Below are positions 52,868 through 60,009 of a stretch of DNA of 63,076 bases, piece after piece (within the stretch, counting starts at the first letter, position 1; every line of letters starts with the position of its first letter). The notes under the pieces are model-generated. The model made no database searches. It was given only the letters and a program-made list of their open reading frames with translations, and was not told the origin of the DNA. The translations under genes and the position numbers were made by a program. Source of the stretch: an uncultured Oscillibacter sp. (GTDB lineage: Bacteria; Bacillota; Clostridia; Oscillospirales; Oscillospiraceae); NCBI GenBank assembly GCA_910584075.1, contig CAJTZI010000010.1, positions 1 through 63,076 on the forward strand, read 5' to 3'.

Positions 52868-53250
52868 AGGGCCGCACCTCCATCGTCCGCGGGGTCTGCC
52901 CCGCTTTTTTTCATATCTCCGCCGGCGGGCATGGAATCGCACCACCGGCCCAGCTGGTCGAGAATGGGAATCAGGGACCGGCTCCGCTCCGTGATGTCGT
53001 ACTCTACCCGCACGGGGACCTCCAGAAACTCACGCCGGATGACCAGCCCGTCGGCCTCCAGCTCCCGCAGGGCCCCGGCCAGCACGGTGTTGGACACGCC
53101 GTCCAGAGTCCGTTTCAGCTGGTTGTACCGGGTGGGGCCGTTGTTGTGGAGGGAGCAGAGGATCTGCATCTTCCACTTGCCGCCGATCAGCCTCAGCGCC
53201 CGGTTTAGGGGGCACTCGGCCATACAGGGGCAGTTTTCGTGGGTGGACAT
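52864..53250 (-). CDS. HxlR-family transcriptional regulator
   Basis: A 128-aa winged-helix regulator. CPLNRALRLIGGKWKMQILC is the HxlR start, RYNQLKRTLDGVSNTVLAGALRELE the recognition helix, and EVPVRVEYDITERSRSL the wing and dimer segment. The CPCMAECPLN cysteines may sense redox state. It is cotranscribed with kamB and kamC and is divergent from lysE. Confidence 0.88.
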   Translation of the reverse strand: MSTHENCPCMAECPLNRALRLIGGKWKMQILCSLHNNGPTRYNQLKRTLDGVSNTVLAGALRELEADGLVIRREFLEVPVRVEYDITERSRSLIPILDQLGRWCDSMPAGGDMKKSGADPADDGGAAL

Positions 53251-53289
53251 GGTCAGCGCCTCCTTACCAGGTAGCAGATTTCTGCGCTC

Positions 53290-53318
53290 TTGCGCGGCGG
53301 CGGGATGTGTGCTATGGT
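53290..53318 (+). promoter_or_regulatory. Promoter of lysE
   Basis: TTGCGC (53290-53295) and TATGGT (53313-53318), 17 bp apart, in the 100-nt intergenic region shared with the divergent HxlR gene. Confidence 0.5.
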
Positions 53319-53350
53319 CGTAATATTGGAAAATTGGGAGGAATCGTCAT

Positions 53351-53959
53351 ATGGGTCTTTATTTGCAGGGGCTGGCCATCGGTCTGGCCTACGTGGCCCC
53401 CATCGGAATGCAGAATCTGTTCGTGATCAACGCCGCCCTGACCCAGCCTAGGCGGCGGCTGGTCCCCATTGTGCTGATTGTGATTTTCTTTGATGTCAGC
53501 CTGCTGCTGGCCTGCTTCTTCGGCATTGGTGCGCTGGTGGAGCGGTTTTCCCTGCTCCAGGCCATTGTGCTGGCGGCGGGCGGGCTGGTGGTATCCTGGA
53601 TCGGCGTGGGGCTGATCCGGGAGAGGCCCACCATGGACCGGAGCGTGGACATGGATATGCCCCTGCCCAGAATCGCGGCCAAGGCCTTTGTGGTCACCTG
53701 GCTCAACCCCCAGGCCCTCATCGACGGGACGCTGCTCTTCGGCAGTTTCCGCGTGGGCCATCCGGGGGCGGACAGCACCCTGCTGGTAATGGGCTCCGCC
53801 ACCGCCTCCTGTCTGTGGTTCTCCGGCGTCACGCTGGTGATCTCTCTGTTCTCCGCCCGGTTCAACGACCGGATTCTGCGGGCCGTCAACATCGTGTGTG
53901 GCAGCGTGATCCTGGCCTACGGCCTGCGGCTGATTCTGCAATTTATTCGCTCTATATAG
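53351..53959 (+). CDS. LysE/ArgO-family amino acid exporter
   Basis: A 202-aa membrane protein with six helices. The conserved GLAYVAPIGMQNLFVINAAL at the N-terminus, the AFVVTWLNPQALIDGTLLFG segment, and the C-terminal RAVNIVCGSVILAYGLRLIL match LysE/ArgO. It exports basic amino acids. GGGAGG precedes ATG 53351. It is divergent from the HxlR-kamBC operon. Confidence 0.9.
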   Translation: MGLYLQGLAIGLAYVAPIGMQNLFVINAALTQPRRRLVPIVLIVIFFDVSLLLACFFGIGALVERFSLLQAIVLAAGGLVVSWIGVGLIRERPTMDRSVDMDMPLPRIAAKAFVVTWLNPQALIDGTLLFGSFRVGHPGADSTLLVMGSATASCLWFSGVTLVISLFSARFNDRILRAVNIVCGSVILAYGLRLILQFIRSI

Positions 53960-53987
53960 GGCAAAACATGTTATTTGAGTGACAGGA

Positions 53988-54016
53988 TTGACAAATACCG
54001 GAAAAAAGTTTACAAT
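53988..54016 (+). promoter_or_regulatory. Promoter of kal
   Basis: TTGACA (53988-53993) and TACAAT (54011-54016), 17 bp apart. A small TGCGGA/TCCGCA hairpin follows at about 54045-54060, just before the ribosome binding site. Confidence 0.82.
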
Positions 54017-54083
54017 GAAATTCGTCGACCCGAACAAGGGAAATGCGGAGTGATCCGCAAATAAAAAACAGGAGTGATTCATC

Positions 54084-54485
54084 ATGGAAGAGAAGAAGTA
54101 CACATCGCTGATCCGCCTGCGCATGTCCGCCAAGGATGCCCACTACGGCGGGAACCTGGTGGACGGCGCTCACATGGTCCATCTCTTCGGCGATGTGGCC
54201 ACCGAGCTGCTGATCAAGACCGACGGCGACGAGGGTCTGTTCTGCGCCTACAACAACGTGGAGTTCAAGGCGCCTGTCTACGCCGGCGACTACATTGAGG
54301 CGTACGGCGAGGTCACCCACATCGGCAACACCTCCCGCAAGATGCGCTTCGAGGCCCGCAAGGTCATCGCCACCCGCCCCGACATCAACGCCTCCGCCGC
54401 GGATGTGCTGGAGGAGCCCGTGATCGTGGCCGTCGCCGAGGGCACCTGTGTGGTTCCCAAGGAGTTCAGCCGCAAGAAGCCCTGA
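54084..54485 (+). CDS. kal: 3-aminobutyryl-CoA ammonia-lyase Kal
   Basis: A 133-aa hotdog-fold protein. It removes ammonia from L-3-aminobutyryl-CoA to give crotonyl-CoA, the point where lysine carbon joins the butyrate route. Conserved parts are SLIRLRMSAKDAHYGGNLVDGA, LFGDVATELLIKTDGDEGL, and EFKAPVYAGDYIEAYGEV. It has its own promoter and terminator on the plus strand, separated from the main operon by kamBC and lysE. Confidence 0.94.
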   Translation: MEEKKYTSLIRLRMSAKDAHYGGNLVDGAHMVHLFGDVATELLIKTDGDEGLFCAYNNVEFKAPVYAGDYIEAYGEVTHIGNTSRKMRFEARKVIATRPDINASAADVLEEPVIVAVAEGTCVVPKEFSRKKP

Positions 54486-54509
54486 GTTTTCCGGAAGCTG
54501 GAGAACCGC

Positions 54510-54540
54510 CGGCCCGGCGCCCAAGCGCCGGGCCGTTTTC
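54510..54540 (+). terminator. Terminator after kal
   Basis: CGGCCCGGCGC and GCGCCGGGCCG form an 11-bp perfect stem with a CCAA loop, followed by TTTTC. Confidence 0.9.
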
Positions 54541-54565
54541 CATAAACGGCCCTAGGTGCCATCGC

Positions 54566-54612
54566 TTGACAAGAGGCAGCGGACAGCTGCCTTGTGCGCT
54601 GTCCCTTGTCAA
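54566..54612 (+). repeat. Nested inverted repeat upstream of the PhzF-like gene
   Basis: TTGACAAG (54566-54573) pairs with CTTGTCAA (54605-54612), and AGGCAGC (54574-54580) pairs with GCTGCCT (54586-54592) inside. It ends 25 nt before the start codon at 54638 and may form a structured leader or an operator. Confidence 0.5.
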
Positions 54613-54637
54613 ACCATGGAACAAAAGGAGGAATCAT

Positions 54638-55504
54638 ATGCGCTTTTACGTTGCGGACGCCTTTACTGCCCGCCCCTTTTCCGGCAACCAGGCGGGGGTG
54701 GTCCCCCTGGGGACGGGGCCCTTTCCGGAGGAGGCGCTGATGCGCGCCCTGGCCGGGGAATTGAAGCACTCGGAGACCGCCTTTGTCCGGCGTACTGGTG
54801 AGCAGAGTTTTCACATCCGCTACTTCACCCCGGCGGAGGAGGTGGACCTGTGCGGCCACGCCACCATCGCCGCCTTCACCGTTCTGCGCCAGACCGGGGA
54901 AATTCCGGCGGGGCGGTACGCCCTCCACACCCGCTCCGGGGATTTGGCGGTCTCTGTGGAGCCGGAAGCCGTGTGGATGGACATGGCCCCGCCCGAGGAG
55001 GGCCGGAGCTTTTCACGGGAGGAGCAGGCGGAGCTCTACGCCGCCTACGGTCTGACCCTGGCGGACCGGCCGGAGGGGCTGGAGCCCCAGGCCGTCAGCA
55101 CCGGCCTTCTGGATATTCTGCTGCCGGTGCGTGATGTCACTGTTTTAAACCGGGCCCGGCAGGACGAGGCGGAGGTCTGCCGCCTGTCGGAGCGGTACGG
55201 CGTGGTGGGCGTCCACATGTTCTGCCCGAAGGCAGAGAGGCTCTGGGAGGGAGCTTACTGCCGCAATTTCGCGCCGCTGTACGCCATCCCGGAGGAGGCC
55301 GCCACCGGAACCTCCAACGGGGCGCTGACCTTCTACCTGTACCGCCGGGGATTGATTTCCCCCGGAACGGAAAACAGCTTTTTGCAGGGAATGACGATGG
55401 GCAAGCCATCGGAGATTCTCAGCCGCCTCTCGGAGGAGAGCGGCGCCGTCCGGGTCCGGATTGGGGGCCGAGCGGTGCTGACGCTTCGGGGAGAGGTGCT
55501 GTAA
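54638..55504 (+). CDS. PhzF-family isomerase-like protein
   Basis: A 288-aa PhzF/DAP-epimerase-fold protein. VADAFTARPFSGNQAGVV and LKHSETAFV carry the catalytic Glu region, FTPAEEVDLCGHATIA has the conserved Cys-Gly-His, and the second half has AIPEEAATGTSNGALTFYL. Most members are of unknown substrate. AAGGAGG precedes ATG 54638. It lies between kal and atoA but has its own leader and terminator, so a lysine role is not shown. Confidence 0.85.
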   Translation: MRFYVADAFTARPFSGNQAGVVPLGTGPFPEEALMRALAGELKHSETAFVRRTGEQSFHIRYFTPAEEVDLCGHATIAAFTVLRQTGEIPAGRYALHTRSGDLAVSVEPEAVWMDMAPPEEGRSFSREEQAELYAAYGLTLADRPEGLEPQAVSTGLLDILLPVRDVTVLNRARQDEAEVCRLSERYGVVGVHMFCPKAERLWEGAYCRNFAPLYAIPEEAATGTSNGALTFYLYRRGLISPGTENSFLQGMTMGKPSEILSRLSEESGAVRVRIGGRAVLTLRGEVL

Positions 55505-55523
55505 CGGTCTTCCAGGTTGAAAG

Positions 55524-55560
55524 ATGGGAGTCCCGGCATTCTGCCGGGACTCCCATTTTT
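55524..55560. terminator. Terminator between the PhzF-like gene and atoA (convergent)
   Basis: ATGGGAGTCCCGGCA and TGCCGGGACTCCCAT form a perfect 15-bp stem with a TTC loop and a T-run on the plus strand; A-rich sequence on the other side may serve atoA. Confidence 0.92.
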
Positions 55561-55575
55561 ACAAAATGGGTGAAA

Positions 55576-56232
55576 TTACTCTTCCTCCATGGGCTTGAGG
55601 TCGGGGCTGACGATGAGCTCGCAGCCGGTGGCGGCCTTGATGTCGTCCAGGGAGTAGTCGGGGTGCAGCTCCTTGAGGACAATGCCCTCGGAAGTGACCT
55701 CCATCACGCCCATCTCGGTGATGATCATGTCCACCACGCCAACGGCGGTTAGGGGCAGGGTGCACTCCTTGAGGATCTTGTGGGCGCCCTTCTGGGTATG
55801 CAGCATGGCCACGATGACCTTCCGCGCGCCCACCACCAGGTCCATGGCGCCGCCCATGCCGGCCACCATCTTGCCGGGGATGATCCAGTTGGCGATGTTG
55901 CCCTTCTCATCCACCTCCATGGCGCCCAGCACCGTGGCGTCCACGTGGCCGCCGCGGATGATGGAGAAGCTCTCCTCGGAGCCGAAGAAGTTGCCGTAGG
56001 GAGCGTAGGTGACGTAGGCGCCGCCGGAGTTGATGACATCCACGTCCTCCTGACCCTTCTCCGGCGCGCCCAGCAGGCCGGTAAAGCCGTTCTCGGAGTG
56101 CAGCACGATGGTCACGCCCTCGGGCAGGCAGTTGGCCACCATGGTGGGCAGGCCGATGCCCAGATTGGCGATGTCGCCGTCCTTAAATTCTTTCGCCGCA
56201 CGCTTGGCGATTCTCATCTTCAGATCTGCCAA
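55576..56232 (-). CDS. atoA: CoA-transferase beta subunit, AtoA-like (acetoacetate/butyrate CoA transferase)
   Basis: A 218-aa family I CoA-transferase B subunit. The catalytic Glu47 is in LHSENGFTGLLG, and NLGIGLPTMVANCLPEG and KMVAGMGGAMDLVVGARKV are family motifs. With AtoD it moves CoA to acetoacetate, probably from butyryl-CoA, ending the lysine route in butyrate. Its start overlaps the atoD end by 13 nt. Confidence 0.92.
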   Translation of the reverse strand: MADLKMRIAKRAAKEFKDGDIANLGIGLPTMVANCLPEGVTIVLHSENGFTGLLGAPEKGQEDVDVINSGGAYVTYAPYGNFFGSEESFSIIRGGHVDATVLGAMEVDEKGNIANWIIPGKMVAGMGGAMDLVVGARKVIVAMLHTQKGAHKILKECTLPLTAVGVVDMIITEMGVMEVTSEGIVLKELHPDYSLDDIKAATGCELIVSPDLKPMEEE

Positions 56233-56909
56233 GGCTGCTCACCTCCTACGATATAGTTCACATACACGCCGGCGGTGGTGAAGGTGTCCACGTCCACCTC
56301 GCCGATCTCCACGACCTTCTCCGCGCCCAGGATGACGGTGTCCGCCGCCATGGCCATAACGTGGTTGAAGTTCTTGGTGGCCTTGGCGCAGCTGAAATTG
56401 CCGAACTTGTCGCAGATGCTGGCCCGGCACAGGGCGAAGTCCGCATGGAGGGGCAGCTCCAGCAGGTACTGCCGGCCCTCGATGGTCAGGGTCTCCTTGC
56501 CGTCGGCGATGATGGTGCCGACGCCGGTGGGGGTCAGCACGCCGCCCAGGCCCGCGCCGGCGGCCCGGATCTTCTCGGCCAGGGAGCCCTGGGGCACCAG
56601 GGTGCACTTCAGAGTGCCGTCGTTCATGCCCTTGCCGATGATGGGGTTCATGCCCACGTGGGATGCGATGATGTGGTCGATCATCCCCGCGCTGAGGAGC
56701 TTGGCCACGCCGCGGTCCGTGGTGCCGGTGACGGAGGCCGGCAGGCCGCCGTCGTTGGCGATGACGGTCAGATGCTTTACGCCCTTTTCCACCAGGGCGT
56801 CGATCAGGATCTCGGGGGTCCCGGTCCCCAGGAAGCCGCCCACCATGACGGTCATCCCGTCCTGGATGCCTGCCACAGCTTCCTGGGCAGTTCTCATTTT
56901 GTTGATCAT
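56220..56909 (-). CDS. atoD: CoA-transferase alpha subunit, AtoD-like
   Basis: A 229-aa family I CoA-transferase A subunit. GMTVMVGGFLGTGTPEILID contains the GxGGF motif, LIANDGG-like (here VIANDGGLP) follows, and LVPQGSLAEKIRAAGAGLGGVLTPTGVGT is the CoA-binding part. ATG 56909 is chosen; the GGGAG upstream is 12-14 nt away. It is the first gene of the atoDA unit, behind a 250-nt GC-rich leader. Confidence 0.92.
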   Translation of the reverse strand: MINKMRTAQEAVAGIQDGMTVMVGGFLGTGTPEILIDALVEKGVKHLTVIANDGGLPASVTGTTDRGVAKLLSAGMIDHIIASHVGMNPIIGKGMNDGTLKCTLVPQGSLAEKIRAAGAGLGGVLTPTGVGTIIADGKETLTIEGRQYLLELPLHADFALCRASICDKFGNFSCAKATKNFNHVMAMAADTVILGAEKVVEIGEVDVDTFTTAGVYVNYIVGGEQPWQI

Positions 56910-57160
56910 AGTTGTTTTTTTAACTCCCTTCACCGTGCCGGGGCTTCCGGTACGCCGCGCCGCCATCTGCCGCGGTGGCGGCGGCGCTTCCGGCGCCGGA
57001 AATGGTCACGGCCGTAATTTTAGGAAGGACCGGCCGAATCGGCACGGCGCTTCCTATACCCTGCAACAGACTGCGCTTCGCTTCAAACCTCCTCATACTG
57101 GAATGCACCGATGAGCATGGGATCTGCTATGCCGTCTATTCGGCAGCGGCATGTGCTGAA
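56910..57160 (-). other. Long GC-rich leader of atoDA
   Basis: Between the promoter and atoD lie about 250 nt without a recognised gene. A 58-codon frame (starting at about 57096) exists, but its Ala/Gly-rich composition looks like a GC-rich shadow. Several GC-rich stems are possible. No known riboswitch was recognised. Confidence 0.4.
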
Positions 57161-57163
57161 GCT

Positions 57164-57192
57164 ATCATAGCCCAAATTTTGGGGATTGTCAA
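57164..57192 (-). promoter_or_regulatory. Promoter of atoDA
   Basis: Minus strand TTGACA (57187-57192) and TATGAT (57164-57169), 17 bp apart. Confidence 0.85.
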
Positions 57193-57660
57193 GTTCACTA
57201 AACGGGGGAATCAAAATCCGCTGAAACCTGTCAGGATACCCAATGTAGACGGGGGGCTTGCGATTAGAGAGTGGATACGGTGCATAAGGGAAGCGCAGAG
57301 CCCTGCTGGACGGCAGAGAAAATTTCCTCGGATTGTGTCATCAAACAGGGGGAGGTAATCGTATACTTGTCTGGCAGATGGGAGACATGGTTTCCAATGG
57401 CGCTTTTGGGAAATCCCGGCGGGGAGGGGGCATACATTATATATATACGGCAGAATATGGATAGTGGGCAGGCGAGGACGCCCTCCCTCCCGGCTCCCGG
57501 TGGAAAAAATGAAAAGATTGTCCGTCCGGCCTTGCAATGGCGGGAAAACAGGCGTGGAATAAAAGTACGTGAGCGCTTTCAAAGTCTGTCAGGGGGTGAG
57601 TGTTATGGGGATCGATCCGCCGGAGAAAAAACCCGCCGCCGATGCGCCGTTGACGGCGGG
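57193..57660. other. Intergenic region without a recognised gene
   Basis: About 470 nt between the atoDA promoter and the riboswitch. Short plus-strand frames (for example from 57271) look non-coding. An AT-rich stretch at 57436-57450 and the region just before 57600 are possible promoter sites for the riboswitch transcript, but no clear -35/-10 pair was found. Confidence 0.5.
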
Positions 57661-57664
57661 GAAA

Positions 57665-57756
57665 ACCATAGGAAACTGTTCGAAAGGGTGGGACATAAAA
57701 CTAAGAGGTCTAAAGCGGGCCCCTCCGGGGGGCGCTATGGCAGTCCAGCTGCCGGA
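57665..57756 (+). ncRNA. Cyclic di-GMP-I (GEMM-I) type riboswitch
   Basis: The conserved blocks occur in order: GGAAACTG with a TTCGAAAGG tetraloop stem, GGGACATAAAACTA, GAGGTCTAAAG, a GC-rich P2 hairpin (GCGGGCCCC...), and CTATGGCAGTCCAGCTGCC. This is the GEMM-I layout, with GGACAT replacing the more usual GGACGC. It lies 40 nt before an exported surface-protein gene, a common target. Variants bind c-di-GMP or cGAMP; the ligand cannot be fixed by eye. Confidence 0.78.
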
Positions 57757-57794
57757 CCTTGCGTCCGAAAAAGCAGAGAAAGGAAGAATTGCTA

Positions 57795-58792
57795 ATGAGA
57801 ATTATGAGGAAACTCCTATCTGCCGCAGTGGCATTATCTCTTTGCGCCAGTCTGGCGGCTCCGGCGTCGTCCTTTGATGATCTCCAAGACGCGATTGATG
57901 GCAATACTGAGACCGGTACATGGATCGAAGACTCGGATTATGAGGACCACTATGGCTACGATTGGGATGAAGACGACGCCAACACCATGATTACTGTTGA
58001 GGATGACGCTGCCATTGACCTGAATGGCAGCGACATCGACGGCGGCTGCGAGGCTGGGGTGAGTGAAGGCAGCAAGGACAGCGTTATTACCGTTGACATC
58101 CCTGTGTTTGAGGGTGAGATTCCTGCCCGCCCTGGCTACACCTTCGCGGGGGGGGGGCTGGTGAATGGTGAGGACTTTGGTTCCGAGAACGGTATAGTTA
58201 CCGGTGTTTTGACGCTGGTAGCGGCCTGGATTCCCATCCCTGTAGAGCCCGAAGTTCCCGAGGAGCCCGATAACACCGGCGACACGGATGACGCGGAGGA
58301 TGCCGGAACCACGATTGACGAGGGCGCTGTGCCTCTGGCCAGCGGTCCCGTCACCCGTGCGGAGTTCGTGGATCATCTGTGGCGTCACGAGGGCCAGCCG
58401 GCCCCCCGTGGCTGTCAGCGGATTGTTTGAGGACGTGACCGGGGAGAATGCGTATTCCCCGGCCATGACCTGGCCAAGTCCATCGGATCATCGCGGGCTA
58501 CGAGGACGGTACATTTAAGCCTGGCGAGCTGGTGACGGTGTCCGCCGTCCGCGGCATCCCCGCCCGCTACGCCGTCTATCTGGGCGTCGAGATGCCCGAG
58601 CTCCTGGCTCTGGTGGGCGGGGAGGGGGAGCCTGTGCTCAACTGCGGCGAGGTAATCAGAGAGTTTTCAGTGAATAAGAATCGTTCCCTTTCCCCAACAG
58701 GCACTCCTGGGCCGGACGCCAGAGGGACCGGCCCTTTTGGGGCGGTTTCACCCGCCGCCGGTGCGGAGGTTGACAGAAAATTCCTGCCATGA
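57795..58792 (+). pseudogene. Frameshifted SLH-domain surface protein
   Basis: The gene begins with a signal peptide (LLSAAVALSLCASLAAPASS), then an acidic low-complexity region (residues 30-90), an InlB-type repeat piece (FEGEIPARPGYTFAGGGLVN), a Pro/Glu linker and an SLH domain. The SLH domain is broken: TRAEFVDHLWRHEGQPAP is in frame 1, SGLFEDVTGENAYSPAMTW in a second, and GYEDGTFKPGELVTVSAV in a third. Single-base losses near a C run at 58404-58409 and in 58472-58486 would explain this. It is either a pseudogene or carries sequence errors. Confidence 0.7.
58709..58738 (+). terminator. Terminator after the SLH gene
   Basis: GGGCCGG and CCGGCCC form a 7-bp stem with a 12-nt loop, then TTTT. 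It lies inside the last open frame, which suggests that the true SLH stop was earlier. Confidence 0.6.
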
Positions 58793-58798
58793 TATACT
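58770..58798 (+). promoter_or_regulatory. Promoter of the YrvL-like gene
   Basis: TTGACA (58770-58775) and TATACT (58793-58798), 17 bp apart, 47 nt before the start codon. Confidence 0.85.
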
Positions 58799-58844
58799 TT
58801 TCCACAGATAATACAGGCTTTCAGGCAATGTGAGGAGGCGTTCC

Positions 58845-59267
58845 ATGGGCGGAAAGGTAAAAAAGCGCATCGTGATCCTGATTGTGTGCGCGGTGCTGGC
58901 GGCGGGAATGATGGCGGTGGCCGCGTCGCTGGATCTGCCCGGCGAGACGGTTATGCGGTGGTTCGGGGCATCCTATGACTCACTGTCCACCATGATCCTC
59001 TTCGTCCTCTTCTGCGGCGCCCTGGGATTTCCGGTGCAGATTCTGGTCAAGGCGCTTCCACGGGCGCTTCTGATGCTCCACCGGATCTCCATGGGTCGGG
59101 CAAAGGCGCTGCTGGTGGTGCTGGATACGGCGGCCCTCTTCCTCACCATGGCCCTGGTGGACTGGCTGATGAGCACCGTGCTGGTGGGTTATGTGATCCT
59201 GCTTCTCATCGCTCTGGTGATGGCGGTGCTCTCCATGGACGACCTGGAGGGCTGGGAGGACCGTTAG
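58845..59267 (+). CDS. YrvL-like membrane protein
   Basis: A 140-aa protein with four predicted helices, starting KKRIVILIVCAVLAAGMMAV and ending with VLVGYVILLLIALVMAVLSM. The pattern resembles the YrvL family (regulatory membrane proteins in Bacillus), but the match is from shape and a few residues only. GAGGAGG precedes ATG 58845. It is 50 nt before the NifX-like gene. Confidence 0.55.
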   Translation: MGGKVKKRIVILIVCAVLAAGMMAVAASLDLPGETVMRWFGASYDSLSTMILFVLFCGALGFPVQILVKALPRALLMLHRISMGRAKALLVVLDTAALFLTMALVDWLMSTVLVGYVILLLIALVMAVLSMDDLEGWEDR

Positions 59268-59317
59268 ACGGCGGGCGGAAGCGGCGCTGTCACATCAAAC
59301 CGAAAGGAGAACAAAGC

Positions 59318-59722
59318 ATGAAAATCGCGGTAACACATGAGAATGGCCAGGTGTTCCAGCACTTTGGACACACCCGGGAGTTCAAGGTATACGACGTGGA
59401 GGACGGCAAAGTCAGGTCGGCCCGGGTGGTGGACACCAACGGCAGCGGCCACGGTGCGCTGGCCGGCGTGCTGAATGAGCTGAATGCCGGCGTTTTGATC
59501 TGCGGCGGCATCGGCGGCGGCGCCCGGTCGGCTCTGGCTGAGGCGGGAATCCGCCTGTACGGCGGCGTCTCCGGCAGTGCGGACGAGGCGGTGGCATCGT
59601 TCCTGGCGGGAAAACTGGCCTACGACCCCGACGTTCAATGCAGCCACCACGGTGAGCATCAGCACCACGGTGGCCAGTGCGGCAGTCACGGCTGCGGGGA
59701 ACATTCCTGCGGCGGGCAGTGA
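59318..59722 (+). CDS. NifX/NifB-like Fe-Mo cofactor-family protein with His/Cys-rich tail
   Basis: A 134-aa protein. The first 100 residues are the dinitrogenase iron-molybdenum cofactor domain: MKIAVTHENGQVFQHFGHTREF, LNELNAGVLICGGIGGGARS and EAGIRLYGGVSGSADEAV. The last 30 residues are dense in His, Cys and Gly (CSHHGEHQHHGGQCGSHGCG), a likely metal-binding tail. Such proteins occur widely in anaerobes without nitrogenase. The ribosome binding site is GAAAGGAG. Confidence 0.85.
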   Translation: MKIAVTHENGQVFQHFGHTREFKVYDVEDGKVRSARVVDTNGSGHGALAGVLNELNAGVLICGGIGGGARSALAEAGIRLYGGVSGSADEAVASFLAGKLAYDPDVQCSHHGEHQHHGGQCGSHGCGEHSCGGQ

Positions 59723-59770
59723 GGGCTCCGCAGTTTTTTGCAGAGCGCAGAGCTCGCCAGAGCATAGAGC

Positions 59771-59989
59771 AGGCGGCGGACAGTGTGTGCCCGCCGCTTT
59801 AGGCTGTAAAAAAGCGCTGGAATTTTTCAACGCAAAGGAAGGGTGTGTGCGGGAAACCCAAGAGGGGTTTTCTGCGCCATTGAAATGATCAGATTTTCAG
59901 AACTTTTAGAAGTTCTGAAAATCGACAGCAGCTTGTCGAAAAGCGTTTTCGACAAGCTGAGGCGGCGGACACTGTGTGTCCGCCGCCTG
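59771..59989. repeat. Array of strong hairpins between convergent genes
   Basis: Five hairpins lie in 220 nt. GCGGCGGACA...GTGCCCGCCGC is at 59771-59797, GCGGGAAACCC/GGGTTTTCTGC at 59849-59875, GATTTTCAGAACTT and its perfect complement at 59892-59923, CAGCTTGTCGAAAA with its 14-bp partner at 59929-59959, and AGGCGGCGGACAC/GTGTCCGCCGCCT at 59960-59988. The first and last are near copies. Some may be terminators for the NifX-like and CheY-like genes. Confidence 0.75.
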
Positions 59990-60009
59990 CTTTGTATCGC
60001 ATCTCCTAT

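Noticed and set aside
56920..57096. A 58-codon minus-strand ORF in the atoDA leader.
   Set aside because: Ala/Gly/Pro-rich and without a convincing ribosome binding site; long frames of this type are common by chance in GC-rich DNA.
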